A stretch of DNA of 64,000 nucleotides from Streptomyces sp. D2-8. GTDB taxonomy: Bacteria; Actinomycetota; Actinomycetes; Streptomycetales; Streptomycetaceae. Positions 1-8,420 of the stretch are shown in pieces. A program made the position numbers and the translations under genes. Location: the NCBI RefSeq assembly GCF_023184515.1, contig NZ_JAAHBP010000003.1, forward strand, positions 1-64,000. The letters run 5' to 3'. The notes beneath the pieces were generated by a model. The model ran no database searches. It saw only the letters and a program-made list of their open reading frames with translations, and was not told the origin of the DNA. Numbering within the stretch: the first letter of the stretch is position 1; each line of letters begins with the position of its first letter.

Positions 1-128
1 CCAGGACCGGGACGGCCTGCCGGCTCGAAGAACAAGCACAGGGCCAGGCACCACGACGTTGGCAAGACAGCCAAACGCGCTGAATCGATCAAGGAGCACC
101 GAGCTCAGCGAGGATAAACGCCAAGCTC

Positions 129-1850
129 ATGAGCCGTACGAGAACCGCGTTACTGGCCGCCATGGCCCTGGTCGCCGGCGCGACCGGCACCGCGTTCGCC
201 GTCGACCCGGGCGGCGCCGGCATCGCCGCCGTCCCCTGCACCGTCGACTACAAGATCCAGAACGAGTGGAGCACCGGCTTCACCGCCGCCGTGACCGTCA
301 CCAACAACAGCGCCGCCAAGTCGTCGTGGTCGCTGAAGTGGTCGTACGCCGGGAACCAGAAGGTCACCAGCGGCTGGAACGCCAAGCTCAGCCAGAGCGG
401 CGCCGCCGTCACCGCCGCCAACGAGAGCTACAACGCCCAGCTGGCGACCGGCGGTTCGGTCAGCTTCGGCTTCCAGGGCAGCTACAGCGGCAGCAACGCG
501 ATCCCGGCCACCTTCACCCTCGACGGCGTGACCTGCAACGTCGACGACGGCGGCCCCGGCGGCCCCACGGATCCGCCGGACCCGGGCGGCCCCGCCAACC
601 GGGTGAACAACCCCTACGAGGGCGCCAAGGTGTACGTGAACCCGGAGTGGTCCGCGAAGGCCGCCGCCGAGCCGGGCGGCAGCCGCGTCGCCAATCAGCC
701 GACGGGTGTCTGGCTGGACCGGACCGCGGCCATCAACGGCGCGGGCGGCAAGATGGGCCTGCGCGCCCACCTCGACGAGGCACTGAGCCAGAAGGGCTCC
801 GGCGAACTCGTCGTCCAGCTCGTCATCTACAACCTGCCCGGCCGGGACTGCTCCGCCCTCGCATCCAACGGCGAGATCGGCCCGACGGAGATCGACCGGT
901 ACAAGACGGAGTACATCGACCCGATCAAGGCGATCCTCGCCGATGCGAAGTACTCCTCGCTGCGGATCGTCACCACGGTCGAGATCGACTCGCTGCCGAA
1001 TCTCGTCACCAACACCGGCAGCCGCCCGACGGCCGTCCCGCAGTGTGACGTGATGAAGGCCAACGGCAACTACGTCAAGGGTGTCGGCTACGCGCTCAAC
1101 AAGCTCGGCGACGTGCCCAACGTCTACAACTACGTCGATGCCGGGCACCACGGCTGGATCGGCTGGGACGACAACTTCGGCCCCACCGCCACCATCATGA
1201 AGGAGGCGGCGACCGCCGAGGGCGCCACGGTGAACGACGTCCACGGCTTCATCACCAACACGGCGAACTACAGCGCCCTGAAGGAGAACAACTTCACCAT
1301 CAACGACACCGTGGCCGGGAAGTCCGTCCGCGAGTCGAAGTGGGTCGACTGGAACCGCTACGTCGACGAGCTGTCCTATGCCCAGGCCTTCCGCAACCAG
1401 CTGGTCTCGACGGGCTTCAACTCGAACATCGGCATGCTGATCGACACCTCCCGCAACGGTTGGGGCGGCACCGCACGGCCCACCGGGCCGGGCGCGACGA
1501 CCAGCGTCGACACGTACGTCGACGGCGGGCGCTACGACCGCCGCCTCAACGGCGGCAACTGGTGCAACCAGTCCGGAGCCGGTCTCGGCGAGCGCCCGCA
1601 GGCCGCCCCGGCGGCGGGGATCGACGCGTACGTGTGGATGAAGCCGCCGGGCGAGTCCGACGGGGCGAGCAAGGCGATCCCGAACGACGAGGGCAAGGGC
1701 TTCGACCGCATGTGCGACCCGACCTACACGGGCAACCCGCGCAACAACAACAACATGTCCGGTGCCCTGGCGGACGCGCCGTTGTCCGGGCACTGGTTCT
1801 CCGCCCAGTTCCGGCAGCTGATGCAGAACGCGTACCCGCCGCTGTCGTGA
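129..1850 (+). CDS. Secreted GH6 cellulase (cellobiohydrolase type) with N-terminal CBM2
   Basis: A 573-residue secreted enzyme that should hydrolyse beta-1,4-glucan to cellobiose outside the cell. A Sec signal peptide ends near residue 24 (AFA before VDPGG). A CBM2 cellulose-binding module spans about residues 36-137, with a Cys near each end. A Gly/Pro/Asp linker runs to about 158, and the rest is a glycoside hydrolase family 6 barrel. GH6 landmarks are visible: YNLPGRDCSA, VEIDSLPNLVTN (the catalytic-acid segment), DAGHHGWIGW, SRNGWGG and WMKPPGESDG near the C-terminus. Codon 8 (positions 150-152) is TTA, read in Streptomyces by the bldA tRNA, so expression may be developmentally gated. 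The start is the first ATG leading into the signal peptide, with a weak GAGG upstream. A hairpin terminator follows. Family is certain; exo versus endo action is inferred. Confidence 0.93.
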   Translation: MSRTRTALLAAMALVAGATGTAFAVDPGGAGIAAVPCTVDYKIQNEWSTGFTAAVTVTNNSAAKSSWSLKWSYAGNQKVTSGWNAKLSQSGAAVTAANESYNAQLATGGSVSFGFQGSYSGSNAIPATFTLDGVTCNVDDGGPGGPTDPPDPGGPANRVNNPYEGAKVYVNPEWSAKAAAEPGGSRVANQPTGVWLDRTAAINGAGGKMGLRAHLDEALSQKGSGELVVQLVIYNLPGRDCSALASNGEIGPTEIDRYKTEYIDPIKAILADAKYSSLRIVTTVEIDSLPNLVTNTGSRPTAVPQCDVMKANGNYVKGVGYALNKLGDVPNVYNYVDAGHHGWIGWDDNFGPTATIMKEAATAEGATVNDVHGFITNTANYSALKENNFTINDTVAGKSVRESKWVDWNRYVDELSYAQAFRNQLVSTGFNSNIGMLIDTSRNGWGGTARPTGPGATTSVDTYVDGGRYDRRLNGGNWCNQSGAGLGERPQAAPAAGIDAYVWMKPPGESDGASKAIPNDEGKGFDRMCDPTYTGNPRNNNNMSGALADAPLSGHWFSAQFRQLMQNAYPPLS

Positions 1851-1860
1851 CCCGCTATTG

Positions 1861-1892
1861 CTGAACCGCTGAACCGCTGAACCGCTGATCCG
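1861..1892. repeat. Four tandem 8-bp units after the cellulase gene
   Basis: The unit ctgaaccg occurs three times in a row, followed by a fourth copy with one change (ctgatccg). It lies between the cellulase stop and the terminator and overlaps the terminator's left arm. It is probably a slippage product with no function of its own. Confidence 0.8.
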
Positions 1893-1921
1893 CCGGGGGC
1901 TCGGGTGCCCCGGCGGATTTT
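1888..1921 (+). terminator. Rho-independent-type terminator of the cellulase gene
   Basis: Positions 1888-1898 (atccgccgggg) pair perfectly with 1908-1918, giving an 11-bp GC-rich stem with a 9-base loop, followed by a short T-run. It sits 37 bases after the cellulase stop. Confidence 0.85.
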
Positions 1922-1999
1922 GCGGGACCGGCAACAGCGGTGGCCTCCGCTCGGTGCGTCGGCGCACGCTGACCGCATCCGAGCGAGAGGCTGACCACC

Positions 2000-2893
2000 A
2001 TGGCGCACGATCACGACCACGTTCACCGGCAGGGCCACGGCCACGACCACACCGACATCGACTGGGCGGCGATGGCCCCGATGCTGGAGTCCGAGGCGGA
2101 GCTGTTCGCGTCGCTGTACGAGCGGGCCCTGGCCTGGCTGGCGAAGGAGGTGACCGAACCGGGCCTGATCGTCGACGCGGGCAGCGGACCCGGCGTCGTG
2201 TCGTGCCTGTTCGCCGAGACCTTCCCGGGCGCCCGGATCGTGGCCGTGGACGGCTCCGAGCCGCTGCTGGAGCGAGCCCGAGCACGGGCGGAGCGTCAGG
2301 GGGTGGCCGACCGCTTCGGCACGGTCGCCGGTGAACTTCCTGACGTTCTGAGCGAGTTGGACTACCCGGCCGATCTGTTGTGGGCGAGCCGCACCCTGCA
2401 CCACCTCGGCGACCAGCGGGCCGGGCTCGCCGCGTTCGCGGACCGGCTGGCGCCCGGCGGCACCCTGGCCGTCATGGAGGGCGGGCTGCCCGCACGGTTC
2501 CTCCCCCGCGACATCGGCATCGGCCGCCCCGGGCTCCAGGCACGCATGGACGCGCTGCAGGAGGAGTGGTTCACGAAGATGCGGCAGGACCTCCAGGGCC
2601 ATGTCGCCGAGCCGGAGAACTGGCCCGCCCTGCTGTCCGCCGCGGGCCTGAAGCACACCAGGACGCACAGCTTCCTCCTGGATCTCCCCGCCCCGGCCCC
2701 GGACCGCGCCCGCGCCCACGTCGTCGACTCCCTGACCCGCTTCCGCGACACCCTCGCGGAGGGCCTCGACCACGACGACCGCACCACCCTCGACCGCCTC
2801 CTCGACCCCGGCGACCGGGCGAGCGTGCACCACCGCCAGGACGTGTTCGTGCTGGCGGCCCACACCGTGCACACGGCGGTCCGGCCCGCCTAG
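2000..2893 (+). CDS. Class I SAM-dependent methyltransferase with His-rich N-terminus
   Basis: A 297-residue cytoplasmic methyltransferase. The SAM-binding motif I is VDAGSGPGVVS (about residues 52-62), followed by an acidic motif II (IVAVDGSEPLLERARARAE) and a motif-IV-like segment (DLLWASRTLHHLGD), as in UbiE/Methyltransf_11 proteins. The first 20 residues contain eight His and several Asp (HDHDHVHRQGHGHDH), which looks like a metal-binding tail and is not part of the fold. The second half (LQEEWFTKMRQDLQG and on) resembles the C-terminal part of actinobacterial small-molecule methyltransferases. The substrate is unknown. The TAG stop is fused to the left end of the MITE-like repeat, so the original C-terminus may have been altered. 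Confidence 0.85.
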   Translation: MAHDHDHVHRQGHGHDHTDIDWAAMAPMLESEAELFASLYERALAWLAKEVTEPGLIVDAGSGPGVVSCLFAETFPGARIVAVDGSEPLLERARARAERQGVADRFGTVAGELPDVLSELDYPADLLWASRTLHHLGDQRAGLAAFADRLAPGGTLAVMEGGLPARFLPRDIGIGRPGLQARMDALQEEWFTKMRQDLQGHVAEPENWPALLSAAGLKHTRTHSFLLDLPAPAPDRARAHVVDSLTRFRDTLAEGLDHDDRTTLDRLLDPGDRASVHHRQDVFVLAAHTVHTAVRPA

Positions 2894-3115
2894 GGCCTGT
2901 CGTTTGGATCAGGCCGCAGACGCGGGGCCTGGCACGCGCCTCTGCCGCGTTGTCGTCGGTTGCCGACTCCCCCAAGCTCTCGACTTCGCTCGAGCAGGGG
3001 GCACCCCCATCGCGTCGACGCCCTCCTCCGCCTTGCAGAGACACGCACCAGACCCCGCTCACCGGCGTTGGACAGCACCGTCGCCTCCCTGCGACCTGAT
3101 CCAAACGACAGACCC
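2893..3115. mobile_element. MITE-like element with 21-bp terminal inverted repeats
   Basis: About 223 bp without a convincing gene. Positions 2893-2913 and 3095-3115 are inverted repeats with a single mismatch in 21; each contains cctgtcgtttggatcagg or its near-identical partner. Inside, 2969-3001 forms an imperfect C-rich/G-rich hairpin around ctcgacttcgctcgag. I recognise both the end sequence and the internal hairpin as common dispersed sequences in Streptomyces genomes; that is from memory, not a search. No clear target duplication is visible. The element abuts the methyltransferase stop codon. Confidence 0.8.
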
Positions 3116-3210
3116 CAGCTCCAAGCCCCTTGACTTCGAGACCGCTTCAACTGATGGACTCCCCGGCACCACATATCCGGCCGTATCTCGGTCTGCGGGG
3201 GAGGGGACGA

Positions 3211-3258
3211 CAGCGCCCCGGCCCGGGCCCCGCGAGGGGGCTCCGGACCGGGGCGCTG
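3211..3258 (-). terminator. Hairpin terminator after the aldo/keto reductase
   Basis: Positions 3211-3221 (cagcgccccgg) pair perfectly with 3248-3258. The hairpin lies 11 bases beyond the aldo/keto reductase stop on the minus strand. No long T-run follows, as is usual in Streptomyces. Confidence 0.7.
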
Positions 3259-3268
3259 CCGGTGCGGC

Positions 3269-4102
3269 TCAGGCTCCGTTGAACTCCGCCGGGTCCGGGC
3301 CGAGACGCCGGTCCTCGTTCAGGGCGCTGATCGCCGCGAGGTCCTCGTCGTCGAGGCTGAAGTCGAACACCTCGATGTTCTCCTTGATCCGCGACGGCGT
3401 CACGGACTTCGGGATCACCACATTGCCCAGCTGGAGGTGCCAGCGCAGCACGACCTGGGCCGGGGTGCGGTCGTGCTTGCGGGCGATGGCCACGATCGCC
3501 GGGACCTCCAGCAGGCCCTTGCCCTGGCCGAGCGGCGACCAGGCCTCCGTGGCGATGCCCTGCTTCGCGTGGTACTCGCGGGGGGCTTCCTGCTGCAGGT
3601 GCGGGTGCAGCTCGATCTGGTTCACCGCCGGGACGACCGACGTCTCGCCGATCAGCTTCTCCAGGTGCTCGGGAAGGAAGTTGGAGACACCGATGGCCCG
3701 GATCCGGCCGTCGGCGTGCAGCTTCTCGAACGCCTTGTAGGTGTCGACGTACAGACCCCGCTCCGGCGTCGGCCAGTGGATCAGGTACAGGTCGACGTAG
3801 TCCAGGCCGAGCTTCTCCAGCGACGTGTCGAAGGCGCGCAGCGTGGAGTCGTACCCCTGGTCGGCGTTCCAGAGCTTCGTGGTGACGAAGAGCTCCTCGC
3901 GGGGGAGCCCGGCGGCGGCGATGGCCTTGCCGGTGCCCTCCTCGTTGCCGTAGATCGCCGCTGTGTCGATGCTGCGGTACCCGGCCTCCAGCGCCGCCGC
4001 GACGGCCGTCTCGGCCTCGTCGTCCGGCACCTGCCAGACGCCGAATCCCAGCTGGGGCATCTCGACGCCGTTGTTCAGGATGATCGGGGGGACCTTGCTC
4101 AC
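3269..4102 (-). CDS. Aldo/keto reductase (AKR5-like, 2,5-diketo-gluconate reductase type)
   Basis: A 277-residue NADPH-dependent oxidoreductase reducing aldehydes or ketones in the cytoplasm. AKR signatures are in order: GFGVWQVPDDEAETAV, GYRSIDTAAIYGNEEGTG (Asp and Tyr of the catalytic tetrad), LWNADQGYD (Lys), YLIHWPTP (His) and the NADPH-binding IPKSVTPSRIKENIEVFDF near the C-terminus. I chose the GTG at 4102, preceded at a good distance by AAGGA; an ATG at 4150 would add 16 residues with no better ribosome site. It ends at its own hairpin and appears monocistronic. The physiological substrate cannot be read from sequence. Confidence 0.92.
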   Translation of the reverse strand: MSKVPPIILNNGVEMPQLGFGVWQVPDDEAETAVAAALEAGYRSIDTAAIYGNEEGTGKAIAAAGLPREELFVTTKLWNADQGYDSTLRAFDTSLEKLGLDYVDLYLIHWPTPERGLYVDTYKAFEKLHADGRIRAIGVSNFLPEHLEKLIGETSVVPAVNQIELHPHLQQEAPREYHAKQGIATEAWSPLGQGKGLLEVPAIVAIARKHDRTPAQVVLRWHLQLGNVVIPKSVTPSRIKENIEVFDFSLDDEDLAAISALNEDRRLGPDPAEFNGA

Positions 4103-4218
4103 GAGCTCTCGATCCTTCGGTAAGTGGTCAGGTGTACTTCCCATCGTCAACGATCACGGGCGGTGATGCATTCCTGACGGGAGAATTCCGAAGCCACACA
4201 TGCCCCGCGGGGTGGACG

Positions 4219-6045
4219 TCACGCCCGGTAGAGCGCCTCGACCTCGTTCTCGTACGCCTTCTCGATGGCCTTCCGCTTCAGCTTCAGGGACGGGGTCAGC
4301 AACCCGTGCTCCTCCGTGAACGGCTGGGCCAGTATGCGGAAGGTGCGGATCGACTCGGCCTGCGATACGAGGGTGTTGGCGGCGACCACCGCGCGGCGTA
4401 CCTCCGTCTCCAGATCCGCGTCGCGCACCAGCTCCGCCGGGGACATCTGCGGCTTGGCCCGCATGGCCAGCCAGTGCTCCACGGCCTCCTGGTCGAGGGT
4501 GACCAGGGCGGCGATGTACGGCCGGTCGTTGCCGACGAGGATGCACTGGTTGACGAGCGGGTGGTCCCGGACGCGTTCCTCCAGCACACCGGGTGAAACG
4601 CTCTTCCCGCCGGAAGTGACCAGGATCTCCTTCTTGCGGCCGGTGATGGTGAGGAAGCCGTCCTCGTCCAGCGAGCCGAGGTCGCCGGTGGCGAGCCAGC
4701 CGTCGTGCAGGCTCTCGTCGGTGGCCTTGGGGTTGTTGAGGTAGCCGTGGAAGACGTTCTCGCCGTGCAGCCAGATCTCGCCGTCGTCCGCGATGTGCAC
4801 GGTCATTCCGGGGATGGGCTGCCCGACCGTGCCGAAGCGGGTGCGCCCGGGCGGGTTCGCGGTCGCGGCGGCCGTGGACTCCGTCAGGCCGTAGCCCTCG
4901 TAGATGTGCACGCCCGCCCCGGCGAAGAACAGCCCGAGCCGGCGGTCCATCGCCGAGCCGCCGGACATGGCGTGCTTGATGCGGCCGCCCATCGCGGCGC
5001 GGATCTTGGCGTAGACGAGCTTGTCGAACAACTGGTGCTGCATGCGCAGACCCGCCGACGGGCCGGGGCCGATGCCCCAGGCCTTGGCCTCCATCGCGTC
5101 CGCGTACTTGATCGCGATGTCGACGGCCTTCTCGAAGGGCCCGGAGCGGCCCTCCTTCTCGGCCTTGCGGCGGGCCGCGTTGAACACCTTCTCGAAGATG
5201 TACGGCACGGCCAGGAAGAACGTCGGTTTGAACGCGGCCAGATCCGGCAGCAGGGCCGCCGCGTTCAACTGCGGCTGATGGCCGAACTTCACCTTGCCGC
5301 GGATCCCCGCGACCTGGACCATCCGCCCGAAGACGTGCGCGAGCGGCAGGAACAGCAGGGTCGCCGCCTCGTCGCCGCGCTTGGAGTGGAACACCGGCTC
5401 CCAGCGCTCGATGACGGTGTCGGCCTCGTACATGAAGTTGCCGTGCGTGAGGACACAGCCCTTGGGGCGGCCGGTGGTGCCCGAGGTGTAGATGATCGTG
5501 GCGACCGAGTCCGGCGTGACGGCCTGCCGGTGGCGGTGTACCACCTCGTCGTCGAGGTGCGCGCCCGCGTCGTACAGCTCGTGCACGGCGCCGGAGTCGA
5601 GCTGCCACAGCCGGCGCAGCCGGGGCAGCCGGTCGATGACGGTGGCGATCGTCATCGCGTGGTCCTCGTGCTCCACGACCGCGGCCGTCACCTCGGCGTC
5701 GTACAGCATCCAGAAGCACTGCTCGGCCGAGGACGTCGGATAGACCGGCACGACCTGGGCGCCGATCGTCCACAGCGCGTAGTCGAACAGGGTCCACTCG
5801 TAGCGCGTACGGGACATGATCGCGACCCGGTCGCCGAACCGGATGCCGCTCGCCAGCAGCCCTTTGGCCAGGGCGAGCACCTCGTCACGGAACTCGGCGC
5901 TGGTGACGTCCCGCCACTGGCCGGACTCGTCCTTGCGGCCCAGCGCGATGTGCAGCGGGTCCTCCTGGGCATGCTCGAAGACCACGTCGGCCAGACCGCC
6001 CACCGGAGGTGCCAACGCCAACGGAGGGTTGGTGAACTCGCGCAA
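4219..6045 (-). CDS. Long-chain fatty acyl-CoA synthetase (AMP-forming)
   Basis: A 608-residue AMP-dependent synthetase/ligase that activates fatty acids to acyl-CoA through an acyl-adenylate. The ATP/AMP motif IIYTSGTTGRPKGC lies at about residues 184-197. Further signatures are YGLTESTAA, GEIWLHGENVFHGYLNNP and the C-terminal hinge GDLGSLDEDGFLTITGRKKE. Length and the long linker region with LGIRRK-like features match the FadD15/long-chain group common in actinobacteria. No signal or membrane segment is seen. It is transcribed alone, away from the LysR gene's 3' side. Chain-length preference is not decidable here. Confidence 0.93.
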   Translation of the reverse strand: MREFTNPPLALAPPVGGLADVVFEHAQEDPLHIALGRKDESGQWRDVTSAEFRDEVLALAKGLLASGIRFGDRVAIMSRTRYEWTLFDYALWTIGAQVVPVYPTSSAEQCFWMLYDAEVTAAVVEHEDHAMTIATVIDRLPRLRRLWQLDSGAVHELYDAGAHLDDEVVHRHRQAVTPDSVATIIYTSGTTGRPKGCVLTHGNFMYEADTVIERWEPVFHSKRGDEAATLLFLPLAHVFGRMVQVAGIRGKVKFGHQPQLNAAALLPDLAAFKPTFFLAVPYIFEKVFNAARRKAEKEGRSGPFEKAVDIAIKYADAMEAKAWGIGPGPSAGLRMQHQLFDKLVYAKIRAAMGGRIKHAMSGGSAMDRRLGLFFAGAGVHIYEGYGLTESTAAATANPPGRTRFGTVGQPIPGMTVHIADDGEIWLHGENVFHGYLNNPKATDESLHDGWLATGDLGSLDEDGFLTITGRKKEILVTSGGKSVSPGVLEERVRDHPLVNQCILVGNDRPYIAALVTLDQEAVEHWLAMRAKPQMSPAELVRDADLETEVRRAVVAANTLVSQAESIRTFRILAQPFTEEHGLLTPSLKLKRKAIEKAYENEVEALYRA

Positions 6046-6369
6046 ACCCCGCTCCCCGTTCCTCAGCGCTCTTGTCGAGTGACGCCCCGCACAGCGCCGT
6101 GAAAGCTACCCCACCCGGCCAGGGGGCGGGAGGGGGTACGAAGGCGAGCACCGCTCTTGTATGCGCTGGTCAGCGAGGGAAAAAGCGCTCACATGGGGAA
6201 GGGTCGGACACAATCCTGACGGTTGAGTAAGTTTCGGTGCCGTAATCTCCACCGAATCTGTACGAGTCCAGCTGCGGTGCCATGCGCCTTCGAGCGGGGC
6301 CCCTTCTGTCAGCGGGGCGGCGGCGGATTCTGTCACTCCGCTTCCGTCGGGCGCGACTGATCGGGCAGC
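6046..6369. other. 324-bp intergenic region upstream of the acyl-CoA synthetase
   Basis: No supported gene. It should hold the promoter of the minus-strand acyl-CoA synthetase and the 3' end of the LysR transcript. A short minus-strand frame at 6106-6336 has no family resemblance that I recognise and no convincing ribosome site. Its lower-GC patch around 6180-6260 is consistent with regulatory DNA. Confidence 0.5.
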
Positions 6370-7248
6370 TCACAGCCCCTTGCGCGCGCTGCGGTGCAGT
6401 CGGTCCCCGCCCGCCAGGATCGCCGCCGCCAGGGCGTCCGCCGCGCCCTGGGCGGAGGGCCGGCGCCGGCCGTGCACCAGGACGAAGTCGACCTGCCCCA
6501 GTTCCGGCAGCCCCGCCCGGTCCGGGACCCGGACCAGTCCCGGCGGGATGAGGCCGCGGGAGTGGGCCATCACGCCGAGACCGGCCCGGGCCGCCGCGAC
6601 GAGGCCGTTGAGGCTGCCGCTGGTGCACACCACGCGCCACTCGCGGCCCTGCCGTTCCAGGGCCTCCAGGGCGAGCGCGCGGGTGATGCCCGGCGGCGGG
6701 TAGACGATGAGCGGCACCGGGCGGTCCGGGTCGAGCCGCAGGCGTTCCATGCCGATCCACACCAGCCGGTCGTGCCGGACCAGCTCGCCCCGCGGGTCCT
6801 CGGGCCGCCGCTTGGCCAGGACGAGGTCCAGCTTCCCGGCGGCCAGCTGCTCGTGCAGCGTGCCCGACAGCTCGACCGTCAGCTCCAGGTCGACCTCCGG
6901 GTGCTCGTGTCGGAAGCCCTCCAGGATCTCGGGCAGCCGGGTCAGCACGAAGTCCTCCGAGGCGCCGAAGCGCAGCCGGCCGCGCAGCCGCGTGCCCGCG
7001 AAGAAGGCCGCCGCCTGCTCGTGCACCTCCAGGATTCGGCGCGCGAAGCCGAGCATGGCCTCGCCGTCCTCCGTCATCTCCACCGAGTGCGTGTCCCGGG
7101 TGAACAGCGTCCGCCCGGCGGCGTCCTCCAGCCGCCGCACGTGCTGGCTGACCGTCGACTGCCGCAGCCCGAGCCGCCGCGCGGCCTGCGTGAAGCTCAG
7201 TGTCTGCGCCACCGACAGGAACGTGCGCAGATGCGACGGGTCGTACAT
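6370..7248 (-). CDS. LysR-family transcriptional regulator
   Basis: A 292-residue LTTR. The N-terminal winged helix-turn-helix is clear (LRTFLSVAQTLSFTQAARRLGLRQSTVSQHVRRLEDAAG, given in pieces: residues about 6-40), followed by a periplasmic-binding-like effector domain. I placed the start at the ATG at 7248 because the family N-terminus begins MYDPSHLRTF there; the open frame upstream has no LysR similarity. It is divergent from the SBF-type transporter gene, with a 15-bp dyad of LTTR type in between, so it probably controls that transporter and itself. The effector is unknown. Confidence 0.93.
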   Translation of the reverse strand: MYDPSHLRTFLSVAQTLSFTQAARRLGLRQSTVSQHVRRLEDAAGRTLFTRDTHSVEMTEDGEAMLGFARRILEVHEQAAAFFAGTRLRGRLRFGASEDFVLTRLPEILEGFRHEHPEVDLELTVELSGTLHEQLAAGKLDLVLAKRRPEDPRGELVRHDRLVWIGMERLRLDPDRPVPLIVYPPPGITRALALEALERQGREWRVVCTSGSLNGLVAAARAGLGVMAHSRGLIPPGLVRVPDRAGLPELGQVDFVLVHGRRRPSAQGAADALAAAILAGGDRLHRSARKGL

Positions 7249-7260
7249 GACCCCCACGTT

Positions 7261-7275
7261 ATCGCGAATCGCGAT
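7261..7275. promoter_or_regulatory. Candidate LysR operator (ATC-N9-GAT dyad)
   Basis: The sequence atcgcgaatcgcgat is a perfect inverted repeat with a 3-base centre, 12 bases upstream of the LysR start and about 108 upstream of the transporter start. It fits the T-N11-A dyad rule for LysR regulators. Assignment rests on position and symmetry only. Confidence 0.6.
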
Positions 7276-7382
7276 GACAGTGAGAGTCGTATACCGGATT
7301 CCCGATCGCCGGGTCGGAGAGCAGGATGGAAGGGGGCCGCTGCGGCCCCGGACCGACCGAAGTACCAAGCAAGTGGAGCACC

Positions 7383-8420
7383 GTGAAACGCCTGCACTGG
7401 CCGAGTTGGATGCCGATCGACCCCTACATCCTGCTGCTTCTCGGGACGGTGGGCCTCGCCGCACTGTTCCCGGCGCGCGGGTCGGCCGCCGATGTCGCCT
7501 CCGGTGCCTCCACGGCGGCGGTCGCCCTTCTCTTCTTCCTGTACGGCGCCCGGCTGTCCACCCGTGAGGCGCTCGACGGCCTGCGGCACTGGAGGCTCCA
7601 CGTCACGGTCCTGGCCTGCACCTTCCTCGTCTTCCCGCTGCTCGGGCTCGCGGCCCGCGGGCTGGTGCCGGTGATCCTGACGCACCCGCTCTACCAGGGC
7701 CTGCTCTTCCTGACGCTCGTCCCCTCGACCGTCCAGTCGTCGATCGCCTTCACCTCGATGGCCCGCGGCAACGTGCCCGCCGCGATCTGCGCGGGCTCCT
7801 TCTCCTCCCTCGTCGGCATCATCGCCACCCCCCTGCTCGCGGCCTCGCTGCTCGGCAGCGGCGGCGGCTTCTCCGCCGGCTCGCTGCTGAAGATCGTGCT
7901 GCAACTGCTCGTGCCGTTCCTCGCCGGGCAGCTGCTGCGCCGCTGGATCGGCAGCTTCGTCGCGCGCCACAGGAAGGTCCTCGGGCTCGTGGACCGCGGC
8001 TCGATCCTGCTCGTCGTCTACACCGCGTTCAGCGCGGGCATGGTGCAGGGCATCTGGCACCAGGTCAGCCCCGCCCGGCTGGGCGGGCTGTTCGCCGTCG
8101 AGGCGGTGATCCTCGCCGTGATGCTCCTGCTGACCTGGTACGGCGGAAAGGCGCTGCGCTTCGGCCGCGCGGACCGGATCGCGATCCAGTTCGCGGGCTC
8201 GAAGAAGTCCCTGGCCGCCGGGCTGCCCATGGCCAGCGTCCTGTTCGGGGCGCAGGCGGCGCTCGCCGTGCTGCCGCTGATGCTCTTCCACCAGATGCAG
8301 CTGATCGTGTGCGCGGTGATCGCCAAGCGGCGCGCGCAGGACCCGGTGCCGGAGGTCAGCGAGCCGGAGCGAGCCGCAGCGTCACGAACCGCGGCCGGTA
8401 CAGGGACACGTTCCGGCTGA
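7383..8420 (+). CDS. SBF-like bile-acid:sodium-symporter-family transporter
   Basis: A 345-residue inner-membrane protein of the SBF-like (YfeH-type) branch of the bile acid/sodium symporter superfamily. About ten hydrophobic segments are visible, with the family signature LVPSTVQSSIAFTSMARGN followed by a small-residue helix. Late family landmarks are DRIAIQFAGSKKSLAAGLPM and MLFHQMQLIVCAVIAKR. I chose the GTG at 7383 with GGAG just upstream; an in-frame ATG at 7326 would add a non-conserved tail. It is divergent from the LysR gene. Its last 65 bases overlap the convergent propeller-protein gene, and the residues after about 325 are low-complexity and unlike the family. Confidence 0.85.
   Translation: MKRLHWPSWMPIDPYILLLLGTVGLAALFPARGSAADVASGASTAAVALLFFLYGARLSTREALDGLRHWRLHVTVLACTFLVFPLLGLAARGLVPVILTHPLYQGLLFLTLVPSTVQSSIAFTSMARGNVPAAICAGSFSSLVGIIATPLLAASLLGSGGGFSAGSLLKIVLQLLVPFLAGQLLRRWIGSFVARHRKVLGLVDRGSILLVVYTAFSAGMVQGIWHQVSPARLGGLFAVEAVILAVMLLLTWYGGKALRFGRADRIAIQFAGSKKSLAAGLPMASVLFGAQAALAVLPLMLFHQMQLIVCAVIAKRRAQDPVPEVSEPERAAASRTAAGTGTRSG

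Noticed and set aside
1..128. A short plus-strand frame starting at position 59 in the cellulase leader
   Set aside because: It overlaps the cellulase gene in another frame, is Arg-rich and matches nothing; the leader holds only a weak ribosome site.
150..2285. A 711-codon minus-strand frame opposite the cellulase and methyltransferase genes
   Set aside because: It spans two real plus-strand genes and the terminator between them; no recognisable domain.
2904..3740. A plus-strand frame starting in the MITE-like repeat
   Set aside because: It runs into the antisense of the aldo/keto reductase; composition and lack of motifs show it is not a gene.
6106..6336. A 76-residue minus-strand frame in the gap before the acyl-CoA synthetase
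   Set aside because: No family resemblance and no convincing ribosome site; treated as promoter DNA.
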